Shown here one piece after another: positions 28,605 to 36,599 of a stretch of 64,000 nt of DNA. Where the stretch lies: NCBI RefSeq assembly GCF_019834675.1, contig NZ_JABUBU010000005.1, positions 1 through 64,000 on the forward strand. The letters run 5' to 3'. The notes under the pieces were generated by a model that had not been told where the DNA came from, searched no databases, and saw nothing but the letters and a program-made list of their open reading frames with translations. The translations under genes were made by a program, and so were the position numbers. The DNA comes from Rhodococcoides corynebacterioides. GTDB taxonomy: Bacteria > Actinomycetota > Actinomycetes > Mycobacteriales > Mycobacteriaceae. Each line of letters starts with the position of its first letter. The stretch's first letter is position 1.

Positions 28605-29201
28605 TCAGGGAGTGCGGGTGCGGTGGGGAGCCAGGACGGACTCGAGCGCGGCACGGAGGCGGTCGGTGAGGGTGCCGCGTGGGTCGACGGCCCAGACGAC
28701 GCCCGCGCCGACGACGACCGACTCGATCGTCGCGGTGAGGGCGTCGATGTCCGTCCCGCCCGCCAGATCGCCGGTGTCGACGCTCGCGCGCAGCAGATCG
28801 GCCAGCAGGGCGCGCTGCGCACGGTGACTCTCCTGCGTCAGTTCCAGGAACTGCGCGTCGGTCAGATCGGCGCAGAGGAACGCCAGATGATTGGCGTACT
28901 CCCGCGGCGTCGTGGCGACGTCCCAGGTGCCGACGAGAAGCTCGACGAGCACGTCGAGGGGGTGGCGCCGATCCCGTTGCGCCTGTTCGCGCAGGTCCGC
29001 CGACCGCCCCGCGCTGTACTCCGCGAGTCCCAGCAGCAGACCGCGCTTCGACCCGAACCGCTGCACCAGTGTGGCCGGGACGACGCCGGCCTCCTCCGCG
29101 ACGACGGCCAGGGTCATCGCTCCGGGACCGGTCCGACCCATGACGCGGATCATCGCCTCGTAGATCGCGGAGTCGTCGATCCTCCGGGGACGGCCTGCCA
29201 T
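28605..29201 (-). CDS. TetR family transcriptional regulator
   Basis: The 198-residue protein has an N-terminal HTH (about residues 10-55, with MTLAVVAEEAGVVPATLVQRFG) and a helical ligand domain. The ATG giving MAGRPRRID was chosen because GAGGAG stands 6 nt ahead. A 14-bp palindrome lies just upstream of that site, consistent with self-regulation. Downstream in the same direction is the RibD_C protein; divergently lies the peptide synthetase. Confidence 0.88.
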   Translation of the reverse strand: MAGRPRRIDDSAIYEAMIRVMGRTGPGAMTLAVVAEEAGVVPATLVQRFGSKRGLLLGLAEYSAGRSADLREQAQRDRRHPLDVLVELLVGTWDVATTPREYANHLAFLCADLTDAQFLELTQESHRAQRALLADLLRASVDTGDLAGGTDIDALTATIESVVVGAGVVWAVDPRGTLTDRLRAALESVLAPHRTRTP

Positions 29202-29215
29202 GATACTCCTCAATA

Positions 29216-29229
29216 AATGAACGTTCATT
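29216..29229. promoter_or_regulatory. Likely TetR operator palindrome
   Basis: AATGAACGTTCATT is a perfect 14-bp palindrome, 15 bp before the TetR start and 144 bp before the synthetase start. TGAACGTTCA cores of this kind are common operators of TetR regulators. Its placement over the TetR leader suggests autoregulation. Confidence 0.6.
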
Positions 29230-29372
29230 AAGTATTACGCCCGCCGCGGTTCGCCGTCAACCACCGGACGGACGGGCGCCCACCCCGCCGCTGTTCATCT
29301 CCTCGCAAACTGCGGGTGTCATAACCTTCTGCGACGAGACGTCCCTGCTCATCGAAAGAGGCCGCCCGGCAG

Positions 29373-32300
29373 ATGTCCCCGCACCCCGCGATACCCGAGG
29401 CGTTCCTGCGCTCGCCGGCCGCTGCACCGCCGCGCACGCTCGTCGACGTCCTCACCGACACCGCCGAGCGGTTCCCGGACGCACCGGCGGTGGACGACGG
29501 CGAGAGCGTCGTCTCCTACGCGGAGCTGATGGTGAACATCGACGAGGGCGCGCAGTGGTTGGCCCGGCACGGGGTCAGCGCCGGTGATCGCGTCGGGGTG
29601 CGCATGCCGTCGGGCGGCTACGGCCTGTACGCGGCGATCCTGTCGGTGATCGCCGCGGGTGCGGCGTACGTCCCGGTCGACGTCGACGATCCCGACGAAC
29701 GGGCGGACCTGGTCTTCTCCGAGGCCGGGGTCACCGCGATCGTGACCGAGAGCGGCATCACCGGCACCGGGCGCGTCGGGACGGGACGCCCGGTGGGACA
29801 CCCGACGATCGACGACGACGCGTGGGTGATCTTCACCTCCGGCTCGACCGGTACGCCGAAGGGCGTCGCGGTGAGCAACCGCAACGCGGCGGCGTTCGTC
29901 GACGCCGAGTCCCGGCTGTTCCTGCAGGATCGTCCGCTCGGCCCGGGCGACCGGGTGCTCGCGGGACTGTCGGTGGCGTTCGACGCGTCGTGCGAGGAGA
30001 TGTGGCTCGCCTGGGCGTCCGGGGCGTGCCTGGTGCCGGCCCCTCGCTCGCTCGTCCGCTCCGGCATGGATCTCGGGCCCTGGCTGGTCGCGCGCGACAT
30101 CACCGTGGTGTCCACGGTGCCCACGCTCGCGTCGCTCTGGCCGCGTGAGGCGCTCGAGGACGTGCGGCTGTTGATCTTCGGCGGCGAGGCCTGTCCCCCG
30201 GATCTGGCGGAGCGCCTGGCGGTTCCGGGCCGGGAAGTGTGGAACACCTACGGTCCCACCGAGGCCACCGTCGTGGCGTGCGCCGCGCTCATGGACGGCC
30301 GCGGACCGGTCCGCATCGGACTACCGCTCGACGGGTGGGATCTCGCGGTGGTCGGCCCGGACGAACAGCCGGTCCCCGTCGGCGAGGTCGGCGAACTGGT
30401 GATCGGCGGCGTCGGCCTGGCGCGCTACCTCGATCCCGCCAAGGACGCCGAGAAGTACGCGCCCATGCCGAGTCTCGGATGGGACCGTGCCTATCGCAGT
30501 GGCGATCTGGTGCGACTCGAGGTCGAGGGTCTGCTCTTCCAGGGCAGGGCCGACGATCAGGTCAAGGTGGGCGGACGTCGCATCGAGCTCGGCGAGGTCG
30601 ACACGGCGCTGCAGAACCTGCCCGGCGTCGGCGGCGCGGCCGCGGCCGTCCGCACGACCGGTTCCGGCACACCGGTTCTCGTCGGCTACCTGGTGAGCAC
30701 GGACCCGGAATTCGATCTGATCCGAGCGAGAGAGATTCTGGCCGAACAGCTTCCGGCCGCCATGGTGCCACGCCTCGCCCTCGTCGACGATCTGCCGACC
30801 CGGACGTCGGGCAAGGTGGATCGGAACGCCCTGCCGTGGCCGCTGCCCGGCCGGGCCGCCACCCCCGACGGCGCCACGCCCACCGTCGATCTCGACGAGA
30901 CCGCCGCCTGGGTCGCCGCGGTGTGGACCGACGTCCTCGGGGCCGAGATCACCTCGTTGGACGCCGATTTCTTCGCCGCGGGCGGCGGCTCGCTCACCGC
31001 CGCGCAGTTGGTGACCCGGCTGCGCGAGCGATACCCGACGATCACGGTCGCCGACCTCTACGACCGGCCGCGTCTCGGCTCCCTCGTCGCGCTGCTCGAG
31101 GACATGGACCCCACCACGCGGCAGGAGACCCGGTCGGTCGAGCCGACACCCCGTCGAGCGCAACTGATCCAGGTGGCGGCCACCCTGCCCCTGACGACGC
31201 TGACCGGGCTGCAGTGGGTGACGTGGCTCGCCATCGCCGCGAACGTCGCCTCGTGGATCCGCCCGATCTCGTGGTTGCCCACCGTGTCGTGGTGGTGGCC
31301 GCTGCTCGGCTTCGTCCTGGTGGTGTCACCCCTCGGCCGCATGGCCGTCTCGGTGATCGGCGCCCGCGTCCTGCTGCGCGGCGTCCGGCCGGGTAGCTAC
31401 CCCCGCGGCGGCAGCGTCCACCTGCGTCTCTGGACGGCCAACCGCCTCGCCGACGCCTCCGGCGCGACCAACCTGTCCGGCGCGCCGTGGATGGTCGACT
31501 ACGCCCGCGCTCTCGGCGCCCGGGTGGGTCACGACGTGGACCTGCACACGCTCCCCCCGGTCACCGGCATGCTGACCCTCGGCGACGGCTGTTCCATCGA
31601 GCCGGAGGTCGATCTGACCGGGTACTGGATCGACGGCGACGTCGTGCACATCGGGCACGTCGAGGTCGGTCCCGGCGCCACGGTCGGGGCGCGGTCGACG
31701 CTCCTGCCCGGGGCCAAGGTGGGCAAGAACGCCGAGGTCACGGCGGGGTCGGCTGTCGCCGGCAAGGTCAAGGCCAACCAGCAGTGGTCCGGCTCCCCGG
31801 CGGGCAAGGTCGGCAAGGCCACCCGCCCCTGGCCGTCGTCCCGGCCCCGGCGCAGCCGCGCCTGGGTGCCGGTCTACGGCCTGACGTCCCTGGTGCTCTC
31901 GGGGCTGCCGCTGTTCGCCATCGCCGTCGGGCTGCTGGTGGTCGGGTGGGCGTCCGCCGGGGCCCGCACCCTCGCCGGCGCGGTCGGTCGGGGCGCCCTG
32001 GCTCTCGCCCCCGCCACCCTGCTCTCGCTCGGGGTGTTCGCACTGATCACCCTGGTCGCCGTGCGGCTCCTCGCGATCGGGATGACCCCCGGTCACCATC
32101 CGGTGCGCAGCCGGGTGGGCTGGCAGGTCTGGACCACCGAACGGCTCCTCGACAGCGCCCGCACGTTCCTCTTCCCGCTCTACGCCTCGCTGCTCACCCC
32201 GGGCTGGCTGCGGCTGCTCGGCGCGGACATCGGCAAGGACGTCGAGGCCTCCACGGTGCTCATGGTCCCGAAGTTCACGACGGTCGGCGACGGCGCGTTC

Positions 32301-33242
32301 CTCGCCGACGACACCATGGTCGCGAGCTACGAACTCGGCGGCGGATGGATGATGATCGGCCAGGCCAAGGTGGGCAAGCGCGCCTTCCTCGGCAACTCCG
32401 GCATGGCCGCCGCGGGACGACGGGTGCCGAAGAATGGTCTGGTGGCGGTGCTCTCGGCGGCGCCGGCCAAGTCCAAGGCCGGCACGTCGTGGCTCGGCAG
32501 CCCGCCCGTCCGTCTGCGCCGGGCGCCCGCGTCGACCGACAGCAGCCGCACCTTCGACCCGCCGCGGCGCCTGAAGATCGCGCGCGCGCTCGTCGAGACG
32601 TGTCGACTGGTGCCCGTGGTCGTCTCCTTCGCCATCGGGTTCGGGGTGCTCGCCGCCCTCACCTGGATCGCCGGGACGCTCGGCTACTGGGCGGCCGCCC
32701 TGCTCTCCGGAATCGTCCTGCTGGTGGCGGGCGCCGTCGCCGCGGCCGTGTCGGCCGTCGCCAAGTGGACGCTCGTGGGGCGCATCGACGCCGTCGAGCA
32801 TCCGCTGTGGAGTTCGTTCGTGTGGCGCAACGAGGTGGCCGACACCTTCGTCGAAACGGTCGCCGCACCGTGGTTCGCCCGCGCGGCCGAGGGCACGCCG
32901 GTGCTCAACGTCTGGCTGCGCTGGCTCGGCGCGCACATCGGACGGGGAGTCTGGTGCGAGACGTACTGGTTGCCGGAGGCGGATCTCATCACCCTCGGCG
33001 ACGGCGCGACCGTGAACCGAGGGTGCGTTGTGCAGACCCATCTGTTCCATGATCGGATCATGAGCATGGACACCGTCACCCTCGGCCCCGGAGCGACGCT
33101 CGGGCCGCACTGCGTCGCCCTTCCCGCGGCCGGGATCGGCGCGGGCGCGACGGTCGGACCGGCGTCGCTGGTCATGCGTGGTGACACGGTTCCGGACTCG
33201 AGTCGGTGGCAGGGCAACCCCATCGCGCCGTGGTCCGCCTGA
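29373..33242 (+). CDS. Pls/PosA-type single-module peptide synthetase with membrane C-terminus
   Basis: The 1289 residues begin with an adenylation domain. It has A3 FTSGSTGTPKGVAVSN near 152, A5 NTYGPTEATV near 290, A7 YRSGDL near 370, and the A10 Lys in TSGKVDR near 477. A carrier domain follows with the phosphopantetheine Ser in AGGGSLTAAQL near 538. The remaining 700 residues alternate membrane helices (first near 610-660) with left-handed beta-helix hexapeptide blocks such as VGPGATVGARSTLLPGAKVG. This plan is that of epsilon-poly-lysine synthetase and the Pls/PosA group, which polymerise one amino acid at the membrane. The monomer cannot be read by eye. Confidence 0.85.
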   Translation: MSPHPAIPEAFLRSPAAAPPRTLVDVLTDTAERFPDAPAVDDGESVVSYAELMVNIDEGAQWLARHGVSAGDRVGVRMPSGGYGLYAAILSVIAAGAAYVPVDVDDPDERADLVFSEAGVTAIVTESGITGTGRVGTGRPVGHPTIDDDAWVIFTSGSTGTPKGVAVSNRNAAAFVDAESRLFLQDRPLGPGDRVLAGLSVAFDASCEEMWLAWASGACLVPAPRSLVRSGMDLGPWLVARDITVVSTVPTLASLWPREALEDVRLLIFGGEACPPDLAERLAVPGREVWNTYGPTEATVVACAALMDGRGPVRIGLPLDGWDLAVVGPDEQPVPVGEVGELVIGGVGLARYLDPAKDAEKYAPMPSLGWDRAYRSGDLVRLEVEGLLFQGRADDQVKVGGRRIELGEVDTALQNLPGVGGAAAAVRTTGSGTPVLVGYLVSTDPEFDLIRAREILAEQLPAAMVPRLALVDDLPTRTSGKVDRNALPWPLPGRAATPDGATPTVDLDETAAWVAAVWTDVLGAEITSLDADFFAAGGGSLTAAQLVTRLRERYPTITVADLYDRPRLGSLVALLEDMDPTTRQETRSVEPTPRRAQLIQVAATLPLTTLTGLQWVTWLAIAANVASWIRPISWLPTVSWWWPLLGFVLVVSPLGRMAVSVIGARVLLRGVRPGSYPRGGSVHLRLWTANRLADASGATNLSGAPWMVDYARALGARVGHDVDLHTLPPVTGMLTLGDGCSIEPEVDLTGYWIDGDVVHIGHVEVGPGATVGARSTLLPGAKVGKNAEVTAGSAVAGKVKANQQWSGSPAGKVGKATRPWPSSRPRRSRAWVPVYGLTSLVLSGLPLFAIAVGLLVVGWASAGARTLAGAVGRGALALAPATLLSLGVFALITLVAVRLLAIGMTPGHHPVRSRVGWQVWTTERLLDSARTFLFPLYASLLTPGWLRLLGADIGKDVEASTVLMVPKFTTVGDGAFLADDTMVASYELGGGWMMIGQAKVGKRAFLGNSGMAAAGRRVPKNGLVAVLSAAPAKSKAGTSWLGSPPVRLRRAPASTDSSRTFDPPRRLKIARALVETCRLVPVVVSFAIGFGVLAALTWIAGTLGYWAAALLSGIVLLVAGAVAAAVSAVAKWTLVGRIDAVEHPLWSSFVWRNEVADTFVETVAAPWFARAAEGTPVLNVWLRWLGAHIGRGVWCETYWLPEADLITLGDGATVNRGCVVQTHLFHDRIMSMDTVTLGPGATLGPHCVALPAAGIGAGATVGPASLVMRGDTVPDSSRWQGNPIAPWSA

Positions 33243-34561
33243 TGGGGCGGCCCACTCCGACGGCGTCCGACGAACCCCTCGACCCCTACATCCCCGGTCA
33301 CGGCAACCGCGGGTACACCGTGGAGCGGTACGAGCTCGACCTCGAGTACAAGGTGCCCTCGAATCGCTTGAGCGGCACCACGATCGTGCACGCGGTGGCG
33401 ACTCAGGACGCCGCCGCGCTGACCCTCGACCTGGGGCCCGCGCTGACCCCGACCAAGGTGAGCGTGAGCGGATCGCGGCGCGCCCGGTTCACCCATCGGG
33501 CGGGCAAGCTCGTCGTGACCCCGCAGACGCCGATCGCCGCCGGGGCGTCCTTCTCCGTCGCCGTCGCGTACGCCGGCAATCCCACCCCGATCGCCGGGCG
33601 CTGGGGCGAGGTCGGCTGGGAGGAGCTGACCGACGGCGTGATCGTCGCCAGCCAGCCCAACGGTGCGTCGTCGTGGTTCCCGTGCGACGACCACCCGAGT
33701 TCCAAAGCGGCGTACCGCATCTCGATCACCACCGACTCGCCGTACCACGTGATCTCCAACGGCACGTTGCTGCACACGCGGGTCCGGTCGTCGCGCACCA
33801 CGTGGACCTACCACCAGCCCGAGCCGATGGCGACGTACCTGGCGACGGTGCAGATCGGGCTCTACGAGAAGCGCCGCCTCTGCGAGACGCCGGTACCCGT
33901 CGACGCGTACGCGCCGCCGCGACTGCGCACGCTGATCGACCACGACTTCGGCCGGCAACAGCAGATGATGTCGGCCTTCGTCGAGCGGTTCGGGCCCTAC
34001 CCCTACCCGTCGTACGGCGTGGTGATCACCGACGACGATCTCGAGATCCCCGTGGAGGCGCAGACGCTGTCGGTGTTCGGCGCCAACCACTGCGACGGGC
34101 GTCGCGGCTACGAGCGATTGGTCGCACACGAACTCGCGCACCAGTGGTTCGGCAACAGCCTGACCCTCGGTCGGTGGCAGGACATCTGGCTGCACGAGGG
34201 GTTCGCCTGCTACGCCGAGTGGCTCTGGTCCGAGGCGTCGGGGTCCTCCAGCGCGCACCAACTCGCCACCCGCACGCGCTCCCGGCTGGCCGGTCTGCCG
34301 CAGGACCTTCTGCTGGGCGATCCCGGCCCCGCGGACATGTTCGACGATCGTGTGTACAAGCGCGGCGCGTTGGTTCTGCACGCGCTGCGGCGCACCGTCG
34401 GAGACGAGTCGTTCTTCGCCCTTCTGCGCGAATGGACGGCGAGTCACCGGCATTCGGTGGTGGCCGCGTCCGACTTCGTGGAGCTCGCCGAACGCCACGG
34501 GGTCGACCCGGGGTTCTTCGGGCCGTGGCTCGAGCAGACGGCGCTCCCCCCGCTCCCCTGA
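33242..34561 (+). CDS. M1 family metallopeptidase
   Basis: A 439-residue zinc aminopeptidase-like protein. The zinc motif is in LVAHELAHQWFGNSL near residue 297, with the third ligand Glu in WLHEGFACYAEWLW 18 residues on. The usual GAMEN exopeptidase motif is replaced by VEAQTLSVFG, as in a shortened actinobacterial M1 group. The C-terminal helical ERAP domain is absent. The ATG overlaps the synthetase stop (TGATG), so it is translated with the synthetase and may act on its product or on lysyl peptides. No signal peptide is visible. Confidence 0.85.
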   Translation: MGRPTPTASDEPLDPYIPGHGNRGYTVERYELDLEYKVPSNRLSGTTIVHAVATQDAAALTLDLGPALTPTKVSVSGSRRARFTHRAGKLVVTPQTPIAAGASFSVAVAYAGNPTPIAGRWGEVGWEELTDGVIVASQPNGASSWFPCDDHPSSKAAYRISITTDSPYHVISNGTLLHTRVRSSRTTWTYHQPEPMATYLATVQIGLYEKRRLCETPVPVDAYAPPRLRTLIDHDFGRQQQMMSAFVERFGPYPYPSYGVVITDDDLEIPVEAQTLSVFGANHCDGRRGYERLVAHELAHQWFGNSLTLGRWQDIWLHEGFACYAEWLWSEASGSSSAHQLATRTRSRLAGLPQDLLLGDPGPADMFDDRVYKRGALVLHALRRTVGDESFFALLREWTASHRHSVVAASDFVELAERHGVDPGFFGPWLEQTALPPLP

Positions 34562-34582
34562 GTGCTCCACCCCGGATCCGGC

Positions 34583-34640
34583 TTCCCGCGGGTCGTTCGT
34601 ACAGTTACGGACGGTGCACCGTCCGCAGCTGCGGACAGCG
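34583..34640. repeat. Palindromic dispersed repeat, copy 1
   Basis: The element runs from TTCCCGCGGGTCGTTCG through two overlapping palindromes, CGGACGGTGCACCGTCCG (34608-34625) and GTCCGCAGCTGCGGAC (34621-34636). An inverted, slightly longer copy lies at 55909-55982. It fills the gap between the convergent M1 peptidase and MFS genes and could end transcription from both sides. Confidence 0.75.
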
Positions 34641-35861
34641 TCAGCGGGACGCGGGAGCCGGGAGGTGGCGGCGGGAGTTACGGGCCACCACGGCCAGCGA
34701 GACCACGGCGAGAACCACTCCGGCACCGAACAACTCGGGGTACGTGAGTGCCGTCTCCTCGACCAGCAGGGCCAGCAGTGCGGGCACCGCGAATCCGAGG
34801 TAGGTCACCGAGTAGAAGACCGCGGTCAGCCCGGCGAGATCCGTCGGCCCGGCGATGCGCTGCACCTCCTGCAGACCCGAGACCATCGCCATGCCGTACC
34901 CGCCGCCCAGCACCGCGGCCGCGAGCAGCGCCATCGGCACCACCAGCACGTCCGCGGCGACGGCCACCAGCACCATGCCGACGACCACGATGGCCAGGGC
35001 CACCAGGACGGCCCGCGCGCTCGACGGCGTGTCGATGCGTCGGCCGAGCGCCTGGATCGCGAAGCCCGACGACAACGCGACGACGCCGAGCAGCGCCGAG
35101 AACGCGACGGGGAAGGCCCCGGCGTGGTCGGCCATCAACCCGGGCAGCACCGCGTAGGCCACGCTCGCCGCGCCGAACACCCACGGCGCCACGGGAAGAA
35201 CGACGGTGAGGAAGCGGGCGTGCCCGGCCGTCGGGATGCGCAGGTCGTCGCGCAGCGGGGTGGTGCGGTCCCCGTCGACGACGGTCTCCCGGACTCCGGC
35301 GAGCGCGAGCGTCGCGAGCACGGCGAGACCGATGTGCACCGCGTAGGGCAGCATGTCGGGCCAGGGCGCCCACTGGGCCAGCACGCCCGCCACCCCGGCG
35401 CCGGTGGCGAAGCCCGCGGTGAGGGACATCGCGGCTCGCCGTGCGCCGGCCGTGGGCGAGTCGACGGACAGCTCCTTCACCCAGCTGCCGCCGACGGCCA
35501 TGCCGAGCCCGAGCGCGACGCCGCTGAGGACGCGGCCGACGGACAGCAGTGCAGCCGTGTGGGATCCGAGGGCGATGAGCAGGGAGCCGGCCGCGGCGAT
35601 CAGCGGCGCGGGCAGCATGAGCGGGCGGCGTCCGTACCGATCGGACAGCGGTCCGCCGACGAGCAACGCCGGCACGATGCCGACCACGTACGCGAAGAGG
35701 AAGACGTCGACGACGACGGGCGAGAAGCCGTACCCCTCGCGGTACATCACCAGGAGCGGCGTGAACTCGTTGCCGCCCCAGGCGACGGCGAGCATGCCGA
35801 GGGCGACCGGTAACCAGGGCCTGGTCCCGGTGGTGGACGAGGCCGGAGCGGTGGTGGTCAT
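34641..35861 (-). CDS. Major facilitator superfamily transporter
   Basis: A 406-residue transporter with 12 predicted membrane helices. The MFS signature between helices 2 and 3 reads GGPLSDRYGRRPLML near residue 70. VGRVLSGVALGLGMAVGG near 108 matches helix 4. Its ATG overlaps the stop of the GntR regulator by ATGA, so the pair is one operon with the regulator first. The substrate is unknown. Confidence 0.85.
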   Translation of the reverse strand: MTTTAPASSTTGTRPWLPVALGMLAVAWGGNEFTPLLVMYREGYGFSPVVVDVFLFAYVVGIVPALLVGGPLSDRYGRRPLMLPAPLIAAAGSLLIALGSHTAALLSVGRVLSGVALGLGMAVGGSWVKELSVDSPTAGARRAAMSLTAGFATGAGVAGVLAQWAPWPDMLPYAVHIGLAVLATLALAGVRETVVDGDRTTPLRDDLRIPTAGHARFLTVVLPVAPWVFGAASVAYAVLPGLMADHAGAFPVAFSALLGVVALSSGFAIQALGRRIDTPSSARAVLVALAIVVVGMVLVAVAADVLVVPMALLAAAVLGGGYGMAMVSGLQEVQRIAGPTDLAGLTAVFYSVTYLGFAVPALLALLVEETALTYPELFGAGVVLAVVSLAVVARNSRRHLPAPASR

Positions 35862-36514
35862 GAAAGTCCTCTGCTGGGCGGCAGGGAATGCGTGGCAGCC
35901 ATGTGGCGGCTCAGCGCCACCTCGAAGCCGGCCACGTCACCCTGCTCGACGAATGCGGTCAGACGCGTGTGGTCGTCGACGATCGACGCCCACGCTTCCG
36001 GGTTGCGCGCCACGGAGTTCGACGTCATCCGTCGTTGCCGGTCGCGCAGGCCCGAATAGAACGTCGACAGCAGGGGGTTCGCCCCGTGAGTCACGACGAG
36101 GGTGTGGAAGTCGGCGTCCTCGGCCGCGAACCGGTGCGCGTCGCCGTCGTCGGCGAGGGCGCGCTGTCGGTCGAGACTGGCCCGCATGAGGTCCGCGACG
36201 GCGCTGCGGGTGGCGGCGTCGTCGGCGAACGCGGCGAGACTGCCGGTTTCCACGAGCCGACGGGCGTCCACGATATGGGCCGCCTCGTCGGGTGCGATGG
36301 GCACGATCAGCGCCCCTCGCTTGGGGTAGAGCCGCATCCAGCCTTCGGCGGCGAGGCGCAGGAACGCCTCCCGCACGGGGGTGCGGCTGGTGCCGGTGCG
36401 CGCGGCGATCTGTCCTTCGCTGATGAGCTCACCCCCGGGCAGTTCGCCCGAGACGATGAGCTCTTTCACGGTCGTGTAGGCCCGGTCGGCCGACGTCGGT
36501 TCCGTGTTGCGCAC
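35858..36514 (-). CDS. GntR family regulator (FCD/FadR subfamily)
   Basis: The 218 residues have an N-terminal winged helix (about 10-75) with ISEGQIAARTGTSRTPVREA, the GntR recognition motif. A helical FCD domain follows, with metal-site His and Asp in EDADFHTLVV near 132 and a terminal LSRHMAATHSL. It is translated together with the MFS gene, so it probably controls that transporter in response to a small acid. Confidence 0.88.
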   Translation of the reverse strand: MRNTEPTSADRAYTTVKELIVSGELPGGELISEGQIAARTGTSRTPVREAFLRLAAEGWMRLYPKRGALIVPIAPDEAAHIVDARRLVETGSLAAFADDAATRSAVADLMRASLDRQRALADDGDAHRFAAEDADFHTLVVTHGANPLLSTFYSGLRDRQRRMTSNSVARNPEAWASIVDDHTRLTAFVEQGDVAGFEVALSRHMAATHSLPPSRGLS

Positions 36515-36548
36515 AACTTGTATCTAAGCAGGGAACGCACGGCAGCCG

Positions 36549-36586
36549 CACCCGAGTGTGACCGGACTTACACGGATACTCGGGTG
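36549..36586 (-). terminator. Hairpin terminator after acyl-CoA dehydrogenase
   Basis: CACCCGAGT pairs exactly with ACTCGGGTG across a 20-nt loop, 13 bp beyond the acyl-CoA dehydrogenase stop. It lies between that gene and the promoter region of the GntR gene. Confidence 0.55.
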
Positions 36587-36599
36587 CCGCGCCGGCAGC

